Positions 49,301 to 58,300 of a stretch of 64,000 bases of DNA are shown one piece after another (the stretch's first letter is position 1; each line of letters opens with the position of its first letter). Both the position numbers and the translations under genes were made by a program. Below the pieces are notes generated by a model, which was given only the letters and a program-made list of their open reading frames with translations, made no database searches and was not told the DNA's origin. The stretch comes from Nematostella vectensis (lineage: Eukaryota > Cnidaria > Anthozoa > Actiniaria > Edwardsiidae), in assembly GCF_932526225.1 (NCBI RefSeq), contig NC_064047.1:6881501-6945500 (forward strand), in the 5' to 3' direction.

Positions 49301-52300
49301 TATACATAATATATATACATAATATAATATACATAATATAATATACATAATATATATACATAATATATATATATATACATAATATATATACATAATATAT
49401 ATACATAATATATACACATAATATATATACATAATATATATACATATTATATATACATATTATGTACATAATATAATATACATAATATAATATACATAAT
49501 ATAATATACATAATATAATATACATAATACATATACATAATACATATACATAATACATATACATAATACATATACATAATATAATATACATAATATAATA
49601 TACATAATATATATACATAATATAATATACATAATATATATACATAATATATATACATAATATATATACATAATATATATATACATAATATATATATACA
49701 TAATATAATATACATAATATAATATACATAATATATATACATAATATATATACATAATATATTTACATAATATATATACATAATATATATACATAATATA
49801 ATATACATAACATATATACATGATATATACACATGATATATACACATAATATATATACATAATATATATACATAATATAATATACATAATATATACACAT
49901 GATATATATACATAATATAATATACATAATATAATATACATAATATAATATACATAATATATATACATAATATATATACATAATATATATACATAATATA
50001 TATACATAATATATATACATAATATAATATACATAATATATATACATAATATATATACATAATATATATACATAATATATATACATAATATATATACATA
50101 ATATATATACATAATATATATACATAATATAATATACATAATATATATACATAATATAATATACATAATATATATACATAATATATATACATAATATATA
50201 TACACAATATATATACATAATATAATATACATAATATATATACATAATATAATATACATAATATATATACATGATATATACACATGATATATATACATAA
50301 TATATATACATAATATAATATACATAATATATATACATAATATATATACATAATATATATACATAATATATATACATAATATAATATACTTAATATAATA
50401 TACATAATATAATATACATAATATACATACATAATATATATACATAATATATATACATAATATATATACATAATATATATACATAATATATATACATAAT
50501 ATATATACATAATATATATACATAATATAATATACATAATATATATACATAATATATATACATAATATATATACATAATATATATACATAATATATATAC
50601 ATAATATATATACATAATATAATATACATAATATATATACATAATATAATATACATAATATATATACATAATATATATACATAATATATATACATAATAT
50701 ATATACATAATATATATACATAATATAATATACATAATATATATACATAACATATATACATAATATAATATACATAATATACATACCTTGTCTGTAATAT
50801 AAAATTTCTTTTGATTTCCTTGCAGATTTCTCCTTCCCTTTAGACTTCCTCTTGCTGCTTCTCTTATCTGGTGGTACGACCCCAAACTGGCCATACATTT
50901 CGGCCTTAAACACAAATTTTATTTAGTAATGAATTTAGTTCAAACATTGCTATAAGTTAGGGGAGGGTAGATAATAAACCAAACCAAGGAAGCACAGTTG
51001 ATTTCTGTTGTTTTTTTTTTTAATATTGATGAATCCACTAAAATCAAAATGGTCTTCCACTTCCCTTTATTCCATATAACTCTTAACATAACCTGACTTT
51101 TAAACACCACATGGTTCCACCACATTTTTAGCTCAAGCATTGTTATAAGTTAGGGAAGGGTAGATGATAAACCAAACCAAGGAAGCACAGATGATTTCTG
51201 TTTTTTGTTTTTTTGTAACATTGGTTAAACCAAAAAATGTAAAGGGGCAGCAGAAAAAAATGAATATTGAGAGGCACTTACATACCTGTCAACATCAGAA
51301 AACCTCAAGGCTTGAGATTTTTTGGGGGGGAGGGGTGGGGTGTATTAACTTTTTGGGGGGAAGGTGTGGGGTATACTTTCAAAGGGGCTTGTAAGCTAAA
51401 GCAGATAAATGGCTTTCATGCCATTATTGAGCCAATCAGCAGACGTCTGCCGTTCAGAAAGCTTTTGCACACAATATTAATCACACATGCATGTTTGATA
51501 AGTGGGGCTACAAAAAAAAAAATATATGCAAAATGTCGATTTTCTATTAGGATTTTCTATTAAGGATTTTTCTTAAGCGATAAAAATTGCTAAAAAGCGG
51601 GAGATTTGGTGCTCAATGTGGGAGAGCGGGAGAAGAGGTCCAAAATCTTCAGACTCCCGCCTTATACATGTATATATGCGGGAGAGTTGACAGGTATGCA
51701 CTTAAAATTTAATCATATCTCACTGATTACACAATACATTTTTCTTTCAAAATAAATCATTTGTTATTGTTGTTGTTGCTTTAGCTACTTTACTATTATA
51801 ATAATAGCTATTATTTTCATTATTATTATCCTTATTATCATAATCCTCTGACATTTGTTAAGAGAGGAGGAGAAGGTCTTTCTATTTTTAGAAATGAAAT
51901 AATTTTAGGAAAATGTCCCATGCTATCCAAGCAGCAAACTTGGACCATGATAAGGTCTAAAGGTGAAACCTTTTTGTGGTTTCCCTGACAATTATCAGAT
52001 TACATTGTGACTAACTAATACTTATGGTTTTATTCTATACAGTATCAAAAGCACAGCTGTCAACTCACCCACTTTAGGCAGGTGTCATAAGATTTTGGAC
52101 CTCATCACAAGCCTAATTTTTGTGAGTCATACATTCTCTGTATTCACCCTCATTGGCTCTCTTGGGTTTTTTTCACATATTATTTCTGTCTAAGTTTGGT
52201 TGACAGCTATGCAAAAGATCTTAAAATAACATTTTCATTACCATTTTCACTTCTGATGGCCCTTCAACATCCAAAGTACTGTAACACATGATGTAATGGT

Positions 52301-53818
52301 TCTTCCATGCACCATATTTATTCACGTCTGGCTTATACGGCAAGAACCAACCAAAGCGTTGACACTTAGGCATCCAGATTTCATCCTGCTCACACAAAAA
52401 CTTCCAATGCCAGGACACCATAGCAGCTCTGGACAAGCTTCGAGGATCCAGGAAAGAGAAAATGTACATAGAAATAAAGCGTGGAAGGACGGTTGTAAAA
52501 TCTTGGTGGTAGATTGGTAATGGATGATTGAAGTATCCAAGTTTTAGATATTTCATCTGAGACTTGGTACATCGCTGAAGAATGAAGCTCAGGAATTTTT
52601 TGCATTGTGCATCAGTCCACATGGAAAACTGTTAAAAAAGGACAAAAAAAAATAAAGACAGTTCTTGATTCTTCAAAAGGGGGTCACAAATTCTAAAGGG
52701 GAGGGACCAATATAAGGGAAAAATATGGCAAGAGGAAATTTGTTTTTTTTAAAGCCATACATTTCTTAATTTTTTTACAGTCCCCCTGGATCTGAAAAAT
52801 AAAATGATTTCATTATTTGGGTTATCTCATTTAAAACTTTAAACCCTGTCTGATTAGAAAAGTTAATTTTTCACTTGGCGTTACTTTCGTGACATGTGGT
52901 GGAGTGCGTGACAATGTTAGTTTATTTGAATTCATCTTTTTATCACCAGGCTCAAAAAGCTTAGTACTTTTAGTAACTAAAGGGAATTAAAGCATCTTTC
53001 ACGTTTATTTATTGGGTCAGAACTTCTGCTTTGCACATAAATAAGTAAGTCGAACTCTCTCCAGAAACTGCATGATGGGGTCTTTGCGATATAAAATAAT
53101 CAAAGATAAACATACGGCCGGTTTTCATTGTGTCAAGAATGCTTACTTGATTGAACCATAACTTGAAACCATAGATAAACTCATATGATAAACTAAGTTG
53201 AAGGTACTAATAGTATATGATAATATTCTTTTGGAGGGGTTTAATATATAATAAATGCTACGGACTTGACAAAAGGACCGTTTAGCAGTCTGTCCGAGTC
53301 TGCCCCGTTTGTTGACATTACGCCTGGGTGAGTGATCGTTATAAACACAGCAAGATATGCCCTTGTACTCAATTAAACGCACCACAGAGCTCCATAGACC
53401 ATAAAGTTTTCATCAGACTTACCCAATGTCCAATAAGATCCACTCTCTCTTGATAAAGCTGCGTGAACGAGAAGAAAATCACACAGTTTATTCGAGTTAA
53501 TATCGACACGCTAATTGTCCCACAAATAGATGCTCATAGCGTCACTCTAAATGCATTATCCGAACACAGTACCTTGTTATTGTTGTATGGGTTTAAAACA
53601 GGGGTCCAAGCACTGTTTTTTGTCTTGAATTTATCAGTATGAAAGCCATCTTTCTCACTGCTTGCGTACGGTTTGATGCTGGCTGTCTTGATCTTCCGAA
53701 ACTCGTTTGGACCGACGAGTACGTTGGAATTGTTATTGATATCTCCTTTTGATGTAATCCTAGATTTAGATGATTTCTTCTTAGAAAAAGCTGAGCTTGA
53801 ATTAAGGTTCACCTCCAT
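32492..53818 (-). CDS. ECT2L: ECT2L-like F-box / RhoGEF protein (29 exons, 1053 aa)
   Basis: Exons in transcript order: 53573-53818, 53423-53458, 52242-52628, 50787-50904, 47968-48185, 47249-47415, 46633-46702, 46510-46557, 45999-46114, 45674-45726, 45120-45248, 44963-45028, 44403-44506, 43206-43284, 42404-42519, 41977-42063, 41743-41802, 41031-41179, 39102-39170, 38365-38422, 37196-37291, 36173-36240, 36047-36088, 35263-35377, 34313-34378, 33691-33785, 33456-33569, 33038-33096, 32492-32622. Phases agree throughout, and the sum of 3162 nt divides by three. The start is ATG 53818 (MEVNLNSSSAF); the stop is TAG at 32492-32494. F-box (about residues 130-175) would recruit SCF ubiquitin ligase. 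DH (705-895) plus PH (925-1050) would load GTP on Rho-type GTPases at membranes. The exon 36173-36240 donor is weak (GTTGGT); a site 4 nt later is the alternative. FBXO16 shares the F-box part but lacks DH-PH. Confidence 0.87.
33110..33440. repeat. (GAT/GTT)n degenerate microsatellite
   Basis: Loose GATGATGTTGATG repeats fill most of the intron between ECT2L-like exons 27 and 28. Confidence 0.75.
33779..34290 (-). repeat. Acceptor-anchored 24-bp array at ECT2L exon 26 (about 21 copies)
   Basis: On the minus strand each unit reads CTGACATGTTTATCAG followed by GTTCTTGT. The last copy is the real acceptor TTTATCAG and the first exon bases GTTCTTG, so each unit repeats an acceptor-like site plus 7 coding nt. 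Frames of 60-110 codons across it are artefacts. Confidence 0.9.
34585..34735. repeat. Dispersed ~150-bp repeat, copy 1
   Basis: Shares AAAAATGCTGATTCC, CAATTTGAGACT, AAAAACTTGATCGCTTGGTC and CTTAGACCCAGG with 35511-35670 in the same orientation. The two copies flank ECT2L-like exon 35263-35377. Confidence 0.75.
35263..42519 (-). CDS. ECT2L: ECT2L-like exons 15-24: coiled linker and DH (RhoGEF) domain
   Basis: Exons 15-17 encode helices and an acidic stretch (EQSDEDESDGNDEE). The DH domain starts in exon 18 with ALAQEILSSEVSYMQTLNIL (conserved region 1). It continues with SLPNINALFADTDTLLAI (exon 19), DVFMKFTAQLKAYTNFLNNY (exon 21), LAELFLEPGKRLK (exon 23, the PVQR-like core but with GK for VQ) and NVTQAIARIQDIADIFK (exon 24). 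The altered PVQR motif could weaken exchange activity. Confidence 0.83.
35511..35670. repeat. Dispersed ~150-bp repeat, copy 2
   Basis: Direct copy of 34585-34735 with scattered differences. Confidence 0.75.
35706..35875. mobile_element. MITE relic with GGATCTA ends
   Basis: ACGGATCTACGGGGGGGAGG at the left matches the complement of CCCCTCCCCTGGCTAAAAGC and AGATCCGCCCCTGG at the right. A single end of the same family lies near 42890-42935. Confidence 0.5.
36400..37235 (-). repeat. Donor-anchored ~97-bp array carrying ECT2L exon 21 3' end (about 7 copies)
   Basis: On the minus strand units contain CTGTCACGCTAGCGACCTTA, CAACGG/GTGAGTAGCTCGTC and AACGTGTCACGC. The copy nearest 37196 is the real exon 21 end and donor, so about 26 coding nt and the 5' splice site are repeated. 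Confidence 0.88.
37300..38036. other. ECT2L-like intron 20, unique part
   Basis: AT-rich. TTCTTCAGGGCAGGCT at 37782-37797 resembles an arm of the palindromes at 62498-62826. No gene seen. Confidence 0.35.
38037..38280. mobile_element. TTAA-ended MITE with ~28-bp TIRs, copy A
   Basis: AGCTGCATTGTCACCAGTTT and ACTTCCGG at the left pair with the complement of the right end, AGCCGCATTGTCACCAGTTT. TTAA borders both ends. A relative in opposite orientation lies at 42092-42339. Confidence 0.72.
38404..38905 (-). repeat. Acceptor-anchored 34-bp array carrying ECT2L exon 20 5' end (about 14 copies)
   Basis: On the minus strand each unit reads TGATCATGTTTGTAG followed by AGTTATGGTTGACGAGTTG. The final copy is the true acceptor and first 19 nt of exon 38365-38422. 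Units further from the exon decay. Confidence 0.88.
39215..40412. repeat. 22-bp tandem array, about 54 copies
   Basis: ACTAGAGTCGTTACACTTGC plus TC or TT repeats almost exactly. A few units are replaced by CTTTTCACAATAGATT. It begins about 45 bp upstream (transcript sense) of the acceptor of exon 39102-39170 but contains no clear exon or junction sequence. Confidence 0.92.
40430..40600. mobile_element. Interspersed repeat end with GTCCGTATTAAGCGGGT motif
   Basis: GTGTCCGTATTAAGCGGGTG and GTCCGTATTAACGGGTGTCC recur within 150 bp. I recognise this as a common invertebrate interspersed-repeat motif; the class is uncertain. Confidence 0.4.
40600..41030 (-). repeat. Degenerate GTCACGC-motif region ending at the ECT2L exon 18 donor
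   Basis: On the minus strand the donor CAG/GTAAGTCACGCAACTTG opens a 0.4-kb stretch in which GTCACGCAA recurs about ten times at irregular 20-60 bp spacing. Confidence 0.65.
41180..41742. other. ECT2L-like intron 17
   Basis: Contains GGTGGTGG/GATGATG microsatellite-like DNA at 41415-41510. Otherwise nothing seen. Confidence 0.35.
42092..42339. mobile_element. TTAA-ended MITE with ~28-bp TIRs, copy B
   Basis: Same TIRs (AGCCGCATTGTTACCAGTTT) and shared interior (GAAAAATATTTCAAAATATT; GAGCGGATGGCCTG) as 38037-38280, inverted. It sits between ECT2L-like exons 15 and 16. Confidence 0.72.
42520..43205. other. ECT2L-like intron 14
   Basis: AT-rich with a C homopolymer at 42890-42904. Nothing supported apart from the MITE end near it. 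Confidence 0.35.
43206..50904 (-). CDS. ECT2L: ECT2L-like exons 4-14: basic segment and middle domain
   Basis: Exon 4 is Lys/Arg/Ser-rich (KRSSKRKSKGKEKSARKSKE), a possible nuclear signal. Exon 5 has RPPWIYTDQNPKDLDDARKA. Exons 8-13 form a conserved-looking block: CPAVVFISSEVPARE, TTLEALLERLKLVLDG, CVAFFAVGDCGTIRLV, MKFFWESV and LLVQLGLLTDMQISCPTG. The pattern of strands and the position of the glycines resemble the DUF4347 layout, but I hold that only weakly. Exon 14 adds a Cys-containing charged helix. Confidence 0.75.
43344..44144 (+). mobile_element. TIR element with 11-bp target duplication carrying a RecQ-helicase-like fragment
   Basis: AGGGAGAAGTT occurs at 43344-43354 and 44134-44144 as a perfect direct repeat around the ~780-bp body. 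The body ends are inverted: CCTGCGTAGCGGCG at the left and its complement at the right. A target duplication of 9-11 bp fits Mutator-like elements. Inside, ATG 43640 starts MEDIFSDHLAKALEDPEDLG and ILKSEQKEDC, and after a one-base shift comes GSDVLAVLPTGFG, the Q/Walker A region of RecQ-type helicases. Stops and shifts follow. It looks like a non-autonomous element that captured a gene fragment. Confidence 0.6.
44545..44650. repeat. TTGCGTGACACATAGTTTTT tandem, about 4 copies
   Basis: Four loose 23-30-bp units with the GCGTGACA motif, near the acceptor of ECT2L-like exon 44403-44506. Confidence 0.7.
46820..46985. repeat. 30-bp tandem repeat x 5-6
   Basis: Units GCACATTCTAAGAACTCTAC plus GAACACTAGT between ECT2L-like exons 6 and 7. 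Confidence 0.85.
48520..50786 (-). repeat. Donor-anchored 2.27-kb AT array (ECT2L intron 4)
   Basis: ATATATACATAATATATATA and its ATATAATATACAT variants fill the block with a period of about 13-15 bp. On the gene's strand it begins exactly at the exon 4 donor (CAAG/GTATGTATATTATG). It creates very long false ORFs on the minus strand (up to 719 codons of Tyr/Ile/Met/Cys), which I reject as genes. Confidence 0.92.
50940..51210. repeat. Direct duplication of ~75 bp, 190 bp apart
   Basis: 50940-51013 and 51132-51207 share ATAAGTTAGGG, GGGTAGAT, ATAAACCAAACCAAGGAAGC and GATTTCTGTT. Confidence 0.75.
51281..51698. mobile_element. MITE with CATACCTGTCAAC ends
   Basis: CATACCTGTCAAC at 51281 and its complement GTTGACAGGTATG ending at 51698 bound the element. 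The direct repeat CACTTA flanks it on both sides. A diverged relative (AGCTGTCAACTCACC to GGTTGACAGCTATGC) lies at 52054-52212. Confidence 0.65.
52242..53818 (-). CDS. ECT2L: ECT2L-like exons 1-3: N-terminus and F-box
   Basis: Exon 1 encodes 82 polar residues with Ser/Lys clusters. Exon 2 adds LYQERVDLIGHW. Exon 3 (129 codons) carries DFTTVLPRFISMYIFSFLDP, VSWHWKFLCEQDEIWMPKC and RFGWFLPY, which I recognise as the F-box and trailing block shared by ECT2L and FBXO16. All three exons are phase 0. Confidence 0.88.
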
Positions 53819-55326
53819 CTTTTATAATTCCATGGTATTTTAGCTCTATATTTGTGGGATTTTTTTTTTTTTTTTTTGCCAAAAGAATATCTCGTGCTGC
53901 ATGTGATAGTTTATGCATGGCGTTAGAGGTTGTCATAGCGACTGACAGATGAGTAGGACCTGGGTCAGGATTTACGAAAGCAAAAACCTTTCAAATTATG
54001 CGAGTTTCTCTAGTAATTTCGGGCATTTCAAACGCCCCTTTCCACAACACCTCATCTATTTGTTTATGACGAGTCACACTACGCAAGGTATTCAGTCTAT
54101 TTTGGGAAACAAGAAAGAGGATAAAAGAGGGGGGAGGTGAAGTGGAGGGACAACAGAGAGGCGCTGGGGGGGGGGGGGGAGGGGAGGTAAATGTATGGTA
54201 GAAGGAGGGAAGGGGGAGGAGAGGAAAGCTCTATTTTAGATTATTTGTTACTGAGAAACAGAATTAAAGAAAGCCAATCACGCCGCCATTTTATGCTCCC
54301 ACTCAATGCCGAGCCACACAAAGCATTCATTTCCATTGGCTTATTCAAGCGAAGTAACCAAAATATTTCCTAACAAATTTGTCAATAACATATCAGACTT
54401 AATTCGTAATTTATATTTTGTACTTTATTGCAAATTAACCGTTGTATTTTTAATCATAAACAATACCAAATTAGTGGTTGATCGACATTCTTTTCTTTAA
54501 CTATGACTCATTCCGTCAAAGAAAAGAAAGGGGTCTATAAGACTTTAACTTTTGTTCGATCCTTCTTCTAGGCGTATTCCTTATCGAAGCTTTAATCTAT
54601 TGTGACGAGTACATTAACCCCAATCTGTGATTAATGACAAAAAGGTACTTGTCTGAAGCAGGGGCGTCGTCTCTTAGGAAATATTTGATCCCCAAATCAA
54701 AGTCTGTTGCTCCTTTTTGCTCCAGAAAACGCTTTTTAACTAAGACAAAAAGGATTGAATAAAGAAACAAGTTTCCCTGAACTCATTGCACCAATATATT
54801 CAATTCTTAAAATAATTAGATCCGTCTATCCGTTTTTACCTAATCAGCCGCAACAATCAGTCATATTGATAAATTCTGTTCATCTTTACATTCTTCGACT
54901 TTACATAATATAATTGCTAAACTGTAAAATACTTCTATTTGATTAAGAGTTTTCGTGATCGTTTAAATTAAATTTATTTACATGTAGTCAGTTATGACTT
55001 ATTCAAATTACCTTTATGATTTGATCTATAATTATGCTTTTTATTTCTCTCAGTTTTGACTTAGAACTACCTGCATTGCTGCACAATGTCGATCTTGAAA
55101 AAAAGCCATTGTCAGAGATAACGTATCATTTGCCACGTGACTATTAGTCCACCAATCACTAGCCGTATTCACCGTAATTACCAGCTCATCCCACAACACT
55201 TGTGACGTCATTACCCCAGGCTGGTGGTCTGGGTGGGTTCATAAAAGCTCTCGCATATAAAGACTGTTTTACTTTTGAGCATAAACCGACGACTGCTGTT
55301 GATTTAGTTTTTATTTTATACCAAAA
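53819..55326. promoter_or_regulatory. Divergent promoter region between ECT2L-like and transgelin-like genes
   Basis: The two start codons are 1.5 kb apart and point away from each other. Near the transgelin side are an E-box CACGTG (55134-55139), a perfect CRE TGACGTCA (55203-55210) and a TATA box TATAAAG (55256-55262), so transcription should start near 55287 with a 5' UTR of about 40 nt. On the ECT2L side I see no TATA box. A G homopolymer lies at 54166-54181 and T runs at 53861-53878. No gene between. Confidence 0.6.
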
Positions 55327-58300
55327 ATGGCTTCACGTCCTCGTGGATATGGCATGTCTGCTGCTGCCAACAGAAAGGTAAGCTCGAATGTTTACCTCAT
55401 AAAATCGCATCAAGAATTCTCGTTTGCTACCCAAAGGTGGACTATTTTTACGTCTCCTTCGCCCTATACTCTCCTAGAGTATTGATCTGGGTGTGGTGAA
55501 GAATATGGAGTTTCAGCCGTGATTTGATGAATTCAAGTTCAGGATTTTGGTTTGCTTTGTAGTGTTAAATTACCCGAGATGAAAAGATTAAGTGAAAAAA
55601 TTATTTAATGCTTAGTTTCAAATATTAGCCCCATTCGATGTTAAATTTTGCAACTAAACGTCTTACTTGTATTCAGGTAACTTGTATCATCCTAATTAGC
55701 CTTGGTTCTTACTTGGTTTCATCAAACTAAAAAGGATTCATAAATTAAAAGCGTAGTGTGGGCCCGCCACTCCCGCCTGGTGTTCTTTTGACGGAATTAG
55801 AGATAAAATGCAAAAAAAAAATCTGTGACTTATACAGCACACTTACTTAATCTTTTTGCAGCAAAAATTACGTCCCTGTGTTAAGACTTGGCACAGTAAG
55901 ATAGAATATAGATTTCCTGTACAAAATATTGCGTGTTTTAGCGTGGAATAAGAAACATGAATGCCTCTATCTAGTTTGAGTATGACTGTTATAATGACCG
56001 CAAGATTTGTTGAGACTAGTTGGTGAAATAATAAGCAAAAACTTGTGAACTTTTGATATACGAATTCTATTTTTCGACGTTCTAGCTACTATTTATCAGA
56101 CCGAAAATAGTGAAGATGGTATGGTTTAAGATTTTAAGGACCATTTAGCACCGATGAGTTAATGTTGCACTTTTATAGGGATCTTATTTCACCATTTGTA
56201 TCATTCTGGTGACCTTTCTGGAACCTTTCGCCGCTAAGCTCTTGAAAGCTTTGATGGGTTTTGTAAACCGTTGTAAGTGATATCAGAAATTATAGCAGGA
56301 ATAGCCTGTCCATCTATTCCAGCAAAAAAATCTTATATTTATGATTTAAGTGATTCTCTATCATAAGCACGCGAGGGATGTTTGCGCAAATAATATCCAG
56401 GCGAGTTCCCAGGATGGGCCGAAGAGGGAGCATAGTATTTGAAGACTTCCAGAAATGACCCACTTTTTGGCCGCCATGGAAGGTACGCGCGCACGCTGTT
56501 TACCCCCTGAGTAAGCGCCTGATATCATACCACAAAACAATGACATTCCCCGAGTGTTCATGAAAAAAAAAAAAACAATATAGACAAGGCCCATCGGAAA
56601 AAAAAAACATTTACAGATAAAGACAGCAAGAATTGTCGGATAATGTTTCAGGTGTTACACTAAAAGTACGTCCAGCCTGAGATTTTCCCAAACTCTTAGA
56701 ACATACTAAGTAAACGTCGAGGAGAGGCTCAGCAAAAGTGTTTTTTGCAAGTGTGATGGGTTAAAAAATGCAAATCAAATTGTGTTCATAATAACAACCT
56801 CAAATATTACATTATTGGTGATTGGTTGTGTAATTCTCTTCCAATACTTTATTGGGAAAAATGTTTTTCTATACGCCGAAATCACGGGCTATCTGACTCC
56901 GAAATGAAGTCTAATGACTTGTTAATGTTGAAAAAAGTACGTATTCCTCCTCAACTGGCCGTATCGCCTTGGTTTCGCTCCTGCAGCAAGCCCTGACCCA
57001 ACGCGCTTTTGACCTTTCAAAAAACGCGCTATGTAACCGCCGCCGCCTGGTAAATGAGTAACACGACCCCCAGCGGCACGTTTTTTTTTTTCTTCCCAAT
57101 ATAACGTCGTTACATGCTTTATTCAACACTAACAAATGTAACAAGACTTAGACTTCATTTCGGAGTCAGATTATCCAATAGCCCTTGCTAAAATATAAGA
57201 ACATATCCATTATTTCAGCATTCAAATGCTCCAAAAATATGTACAGCACATCGTCAACTAAAAATTTAACGAAAGAAACAGCCTGTTTCTTTCTCGCGCC
57301 GCGCTCCATGTGTGTCCGATCCCCGCAACGCCCTGGGTCCCCGAGGATGCTATTAAGCGCACTATATGATCACATGTTCTATGCGTTGGTATGAAGCGCA
57401 CTATGATCACTCGTTCTTTGTTGCTAAGTAGCATTGAACGTGACAGTCATTTACCACTAGATCCTGGAGAAGTATGATCCCCAGCAAGAGGAGGAAGCTA
57501 GAATCTGGATCGAGGCTGTTCTCGGTGAGAAAGTGTTCGGAGGAGCTGAAGGCCCAGATGACGTTCAGAAGGTCTTGAAAGACGGCAAGATCTTGGCAAG
57601 GTTAGCAATATGTGATTCGAGAAAAATGTGCAGGAGCACAGAAGGAATTTGAAATTCCTAAAGGCGGAAGGTTTTTAAGGAATGTCGATCAACTTCTCGT
57701 TTGTTATTGTTTATAATTGAAAATACAACGGTTTAGTCAGATAGTTCATTAACTATTTTAATGAAAGTTTCTCAGTTAACTTTCTTGAGTTAGCCGATGG
57801 AAATGGATGCTTTGTGTAACTCGCAATTGAGCGGGAGCATCAAATGGCGGCGTGATTGGCATTCTTTAACACAATATGACGCCATTTAAGAACATATGGT
57901 TATTAATAGCCTATCTTTCGAAACCTTTGCATAGAGCATCCAAAATCTAAACAAGTTATCATAACCAGTTCGTATTAAAAAACCAATATTCTTCAAAAAA
58001 ATTGTCTTTGTGACGTCTTTAGTGAGCAGAAACGGGCAATATTTCTGTTTTTTAGATATTTATTTCTGTATGTCTTTTTTCGATAATCTTATTATCTTGC
58101 AGTAGACATATATTATTAGTGACACTGTTTCTATGACCATAGTATGTGACATCTGTGACCTCATTAATTGGCATTACAATAAGCTTGCGAATGGACTCTT
58201 AATTAAAGTAATAATTGAAATATCTTTTCCAAAAATGTTTTTTTTTATTTTTTTTTTATTTACAATAGAGGAATATAAAAAGGATTTTGCCAAGTTAAGA

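Noticed and set aside
48521-50915. Minus-strand ORFs up to 719 codons made of MYIYYVYIL-type repeats
   Set aside because: They come from a simple AT tandem array inside an ECT2L-like intron. The only real coding part is exon 4 (50787-50904), in which the longest alternative frame merely starts.
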